Shown in pieces: positions 61,717-64,000 of a DNA stretch of 64,000 nucleotides. Position 1 is the first letter of the stretch. The number at the start of each line of letters is the position of its first letter. The notes below the pieces were generated by a model. The model saw nothing but the letters and a program-made list of their open reading frames with translations, searched no databases and had not been told where the DNA came from. Made by a program: the position numbers and the translations under genes. The stretch is taken from NCBI GenBank assembly GCA_964452045.1, contig CAYVKM010000002.1, forward strand, positions 36,617 to 100,616, given 5' to 3'. Origin of the DNA: CAYVKM01 sp964452045. GTDB taxonomy: Bacteria; Calditrichota; Calditrichia; RBG-13-44-9.

Positions 61717-62676
61717 ATGATTGAGCAAGAGATCATTATCATCGGTGGGGGACCAGCAGGCTCCACCTGCGCCAGGAAATTAAGGGAATTGGGTAAGACA
61801 GCACTTATCCTGGACAAGAGTAAATTTCCCCGGAGTAAATTGTGCGCCGGCTGGATTACCCCCAGTGTAATCAAAAACCTGAAAATAGATATCTCAACCT
61901 ATCCCCATAATCTCACCATTTTCCCTAAACTCCACATACAGGTCCATGGACGCCGTTTCTCCATAAAAACCACCCAATATGCGATAAGGCGGATTGAATT
62001 TGACGACTGGTTGCTTTACCGTTCAGGCGTCCCGGTAATTCAGCATGAAGTCAAAAATATTGAGCAGAAGAACGGCTATTACATTATCGACCAAAAATAC
62101 CGTTGTCGCTTTATGGTGGGAGCTGGAGGTACGAATTGCCCGGTTTACCAAACCTTCTATAAAGATAAATTTTCCCGCTTAAAAGAAAAGCTGATTGTGG
62201 CCATGGAAGCCGAATTTCCATATCCGGTGAAAGATAAAAATTGTTACCTCTGGTTTTATGAAAACAACCTGCCAGGATATTCCTGGTATGTGCCTAAAAC
62301 TGATTTTCTCAATATCGGCATTGGGGGGAAATTCCTTCACCTTCAGTCTCGGCAGGAGACCATTAAAGAACACTTGGCTCTTTTAGTTAATAAATTAAAA
62401 AATTGCTCACTAATAGATGATGTTGAAATCGCGCCAAGGGGTTATCAGTACTACCTGCGGCATAAGCAGGACACCATGCCCATGGAAAATTTATATATTA
62501 TTGGCGATGCAGCGGGTCTGGCGACAATTGATATGGGTGAGGGAATCGGGCCGGCGGTGGAAAGCGGCCTTCGGGCGGCATATGCCATTGCCACCGGCAA
62601 AAAATTTAGTCTGAAATCAATACCCAAATACAGCCTTTTTCAGATTATTTTGGGTAAATATTTTAGAATATTTTAA
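61717..62676 (+). CDS. FAD-dependent reductase, geranylgeranyl-reductase-like
   Basis: 319 residues from ATG 61717; the open frame extends to 61600 but that region is inside cfa. FAD loop EIIIIGGGPAGSTCARKLRE, then the CAGWITP motif after KFPRSKL, and a second FAD motif NLYIIGDAAGLATIDMGEGI GPA near the C-terminus (about residue 265). The family includes geranylgeranyl reductases and lipid or quinone-modifying halogenase-like oxidases; this one is short for a true geranylgeranyl reductase (about 390). Its coupling to Cfa suggests a reduction acting on lipid chains, perhaps of an alkenyl or methylene intermediate (inference). Confidence 0.8.
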   Translation: MIEQEIIIIGGGPAGSTCARKLRELGKTALILDKSKFPRSKLCAGWITPSVIKNLKIDISTYPHNLTIFPKLHIQVHGRRFSIKTTQYAIRRIEFDDWLLYRSGVPVIQHEVKNIEQKNGYYIIDQKYRCRFMVGAGGTNCPVYQTFYKDKFSRLKEKLIVAMEAEFPYPVKDKNCYLWFYENNLPGYSWYVPKTDFLNIGIGGKFLHLQSRQETIKEHLALLVNKLKNCSLIDDVEIAPRGYQYYLRHKQDTMPMENLYIIGDAAGLATIDMGEGIGPAVESGLRAAYAIATGKKFSLKSIPKYSLFQIILGKYFRIF

Positions 62677-62701
62677 AAACCAGAATACCGGAAATATCTG
62701 T

Positions 62702-63370
62702 TTAACCCAATAAACCTGATTTTACCAGTTCACCAGAAGCATGATACTTCAGCATTACTTCTTCAGCAAACTTCGAGTGTTTCTGTAATATATCGGTGGG
62801 ATAATTGTGGGGAGCAAAAATAATCAGGAGGATATTGTATGAGTTGAGATCGATGGAGGTGCGATGACTATCTGCACTGGGATTTCCGAAAGGACCGATA
62901 TCATCAGCCACGGTTAACCGGTTAGCCACATGAATTATATCCTTCCGGATACCTGCATATTCCTCACCATCACCTCCCAGGCGCAACTGAACCTGCCCTT
63001 TTACTTTATCCAGATCATAAAGTCCGATGGGCAGTAGAAATGCCAGGGAACAATAATTGGATGCATCCACAATTGAATTAATCTGATAAAGCGGAACCGA
63101 CTTTATCACCCGGCGCAACAGGGCTTCCGAGGATGGCCGGATGCGGGTCGGTTCTATTCCTACCGCACGATATAAATTACGGGCCGGACGCAATTCGTTA
63201 AGCGCATCGGAGGGTGAATGGTAAATTTCCCGGTATTTCGCACTCAGGATTTCAATATCCTGCCAGAGCGTTTCTAATTTTGCCTGGCATTTCAATTTAC
63301 TGAATTGTAAATAGGAAATCTTAACAGCAGACTTCACATCCGGGTATAGTTCAATTTGGAGATCGGACAT
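62702..63370 (-). CDS. B3/B4 (PheRS beta-like) domain protein
   Basis: 222 residues. The central ARNLYRAVGIEPTRIRPSSE followed by ALLRRVIKSVPLYQINSIVD and DASNYCSLAFLLPIGLYDLD is the B3/B4 domain of phenylalanyl-tRNA synthetase beta chain, found here as a free-standing protein. In the synthetase the domain edits Tyr-tRNA(Phe); free versions are thought to bind or edit aminoacyl-tRNA, but most are uncharacterised. It follows the Nudix gene by 21 bp, suggesting co-transcription. It converges with the flavoprotein gene. Confidence 0.85.
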   Translation of the reverse strand: MSDLQIELYPDVKSAVKISYLQFSKLKCQAKLETLWQDIEILSAKYREIYHSPSDALNELRPARNLYRAVGIEPTRIRPSSEALLRRVIKSVPLYQINSIVDASNYCSLAFLLPIGLYDLDKVKGQVQLRLGGDGEEYAGIRKDIIHVANRLTVADDIGPFGNPSADSHRTSIDLNSYNILLIIFAPHNYPTDILQKHSKFAEEVMLKYHASGELVKSGLLG

Positions 63371-63391
63371 GATTAAGAATGATTGGGTTGA

Positions 63392-63808
63392 TTAAGTATC
63401 ACGGAAGTTTTCTATCAACCGCTGAACAATGGGAATATCAGCAGGAGAGAGATCGTAAAGCATTAATTTATTTAGGGGTACCCAGCGGACTTCCTTGTGA
63501 TCGGTAAGGGAAAAGCTACCGGAGACCAATTCGGCAAAATAGGCTAACAAAATTATATTTTCTGTGGGATAAGAATAATTAACAGCAGCGAAGAGTTGCC
63601 GGACGGCAATTTTAATCCCCATCTCCTCTTCAATTTCACGGGAGAGGCAATATTCAGGTGATTCTTTAATTCTTAACTTGCCCCCCGGAAATTCCCATTT
63701 AAGTCCGTTGACCTTTTCGGGCTTCCGCTGTGCCAGGAGGACATTTCCCTCATGGTTAAGAATAATCGCCGCCAAAACCGGAATAATACGTTCCGATAGT
63801 GAATTCAT
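63392..63808 (-). CDS. Nudix hydrolase, MutT-like (8-oxo-dGTP diphosphatase type)
   Basis: 138 residues. The Nudix box reads GGKLRIKESPEYCLSREI then EEEMGIKI, with all required Glu residues and the REUxEExGU end. Preceding strand NVLLAQRKPEKVNGLKWEFP, and a C-terminal VRWVPLNKLMLYDLSPADIP helix-strand, match MutT/8-oxo-dGTP pyrophosphatases. It would hydrolyse oxidised or other nucleoside triphosphates. First of a two-gene unit with the B3/B4 protein. Confidence 0.9.
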   Translation of the reverse strand: MNSLSERIIPVLAAIILNHEGNVLLAQRKPEKVNGLKWEFPGGKLRIKESPEYCLSREIEEEMGIKIAVRQLFAAVNYSYPTENIILLAYFAELVSGSFSLTDHKEVRWVPLNKLMLYDLSPADIPIVQRLIENFRDT

Positions 63809-63890
63809 TCGATGACCTTATCCAGTATCAATTCAATTTCTACTTAAAAGCAATAAAAATAAACTAGTTCCTCTGACCATTATTAAAAAA

Positions 63891-63906
63891 GAGAGTTATC
63901 ACTCTC
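63891..63906 (-). terminator. Possible terminator of a minus-strand gene beyond the window
   Basis: GAGAGT (63891-63896) and ACTCTC (63901-63906) form a 6-bp stem with a 4-base loop, followed on the minus strand by TTTTTTAATA. It would serve a gene entering from the right. The remaining sequence to 64000 holds no gene I can support. Confidence 0.4.
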
Positions 63907-64000
63907 ATTCAGAATTTTAAATATCTCTCAACTCTATGTTAATATTAAAATAACATGATAAATGAAAAAATAAAAGTAAATGTTTTCATATTTAAATTTT

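Noticed and set aside
1..64000. tRNA, rRNA, CRISPR, transposase, integrase, phage or toxin-antitoxin genes
   Set aside because: Both strands were read for typical motifs and gene content; none was found.

Overview
The window reads as one continuous stretch of chromosome from a Gram-negative bacterium. The envelope genes show this directly: tripartite RND efflux, a TamA/TamB pair, LolA, a heptosyltransferase, a TonB-dependent receptor with a carboxypeptidase-regulatory-like N-terminal domain, and several lipoproteins. The mix (FloA with NfeD, a Wzc-like kinase, soluble NADH dehydrogenase-type subunits, acyl-CoA dehydrogenase, a peptidyl-glutamine cyclotransferase, moderately AT-rich DNA) suggests the FCB superphylum, perhaps Calditrichota or a similar lineage. 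That placement is inference; no rRNA or universal marker is present to settle it. Codon use looks even throughout, and I see no transposase, integrase, phage gene, CRISPR array, tRNA or rRNA.

Layout. 1-2.2 kb: 3' end of nfeD, floA, a palindromic repeat element and a small anchored protein. 2.2-10.1 kb (minus): an adaptor plus two different RND transporters. 10.2-15.4 kb: membrane protein with an HELTH motif, LMW phosphatase, TsaC, heptosyltransferase, an NTF2-like protein, a lone receiver domain, a small charged protein, and a double universal stress protein. 15.5-22.6 kb (minus): a selenocysteine lyase-like/SelD fusion, a zinc-type CDF transporter, a 35-residue basic protein, a HAD phosphatase coupled to an enoyl-reductase-like SDR, and an acyl-CoA dehydrogenase. 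22.9-26 kb (plus): a coiled-coil membrane protein, an apparently inactive peptidase_MA-like protein and a DUF2914 protein.

26-32 kb (minus): tamB-tamA, overlapping. 32-38.2 kb (minus): acidic-sugar exopolysaccharide genes (Wzc-like kinase, Ugd, UDP-glucuronate epimerase type, UDP-GlcNAc dehydrogenase). Upstream lie lolA and ftsK, then plsY-gcvT. 43.4-50 kb (minus): a redox operon encoding NuoE-like, NuoF-like and a 1245-residue NuoG-like protein with a GltD-type NADPH module inserted, plus a zinc-ribbon protein; no hydrogenase or formate dehydrogenase catalytic subunit accompanies it.

50.3-64 kb: an SRPBCC protein overlapping a DUF2867-type NAD(P)-binding protein, a divergent 540-residue nucleotide-sugar dehydrogenase, an unrecognised 628-residue helical protein, a TonB-dependent receptor, a beta-propeller lipoprotein, a glutamine cyclotransferase, a cyclopropane fatty acid synthase paired with a geranylgeranyl-reductase-like flavoprotein, a B3/B4-domain protein and a Nudix hydrolase.

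The parts most worth following up are the lyase/SelD fusion, the NuoEFG/GltD redox operon without a terminal catalytic unit, the inactive-looking peptidase, and the tiny basic protein at 19.1 kb. All functions are assigned by reading motifs; no database search was run.
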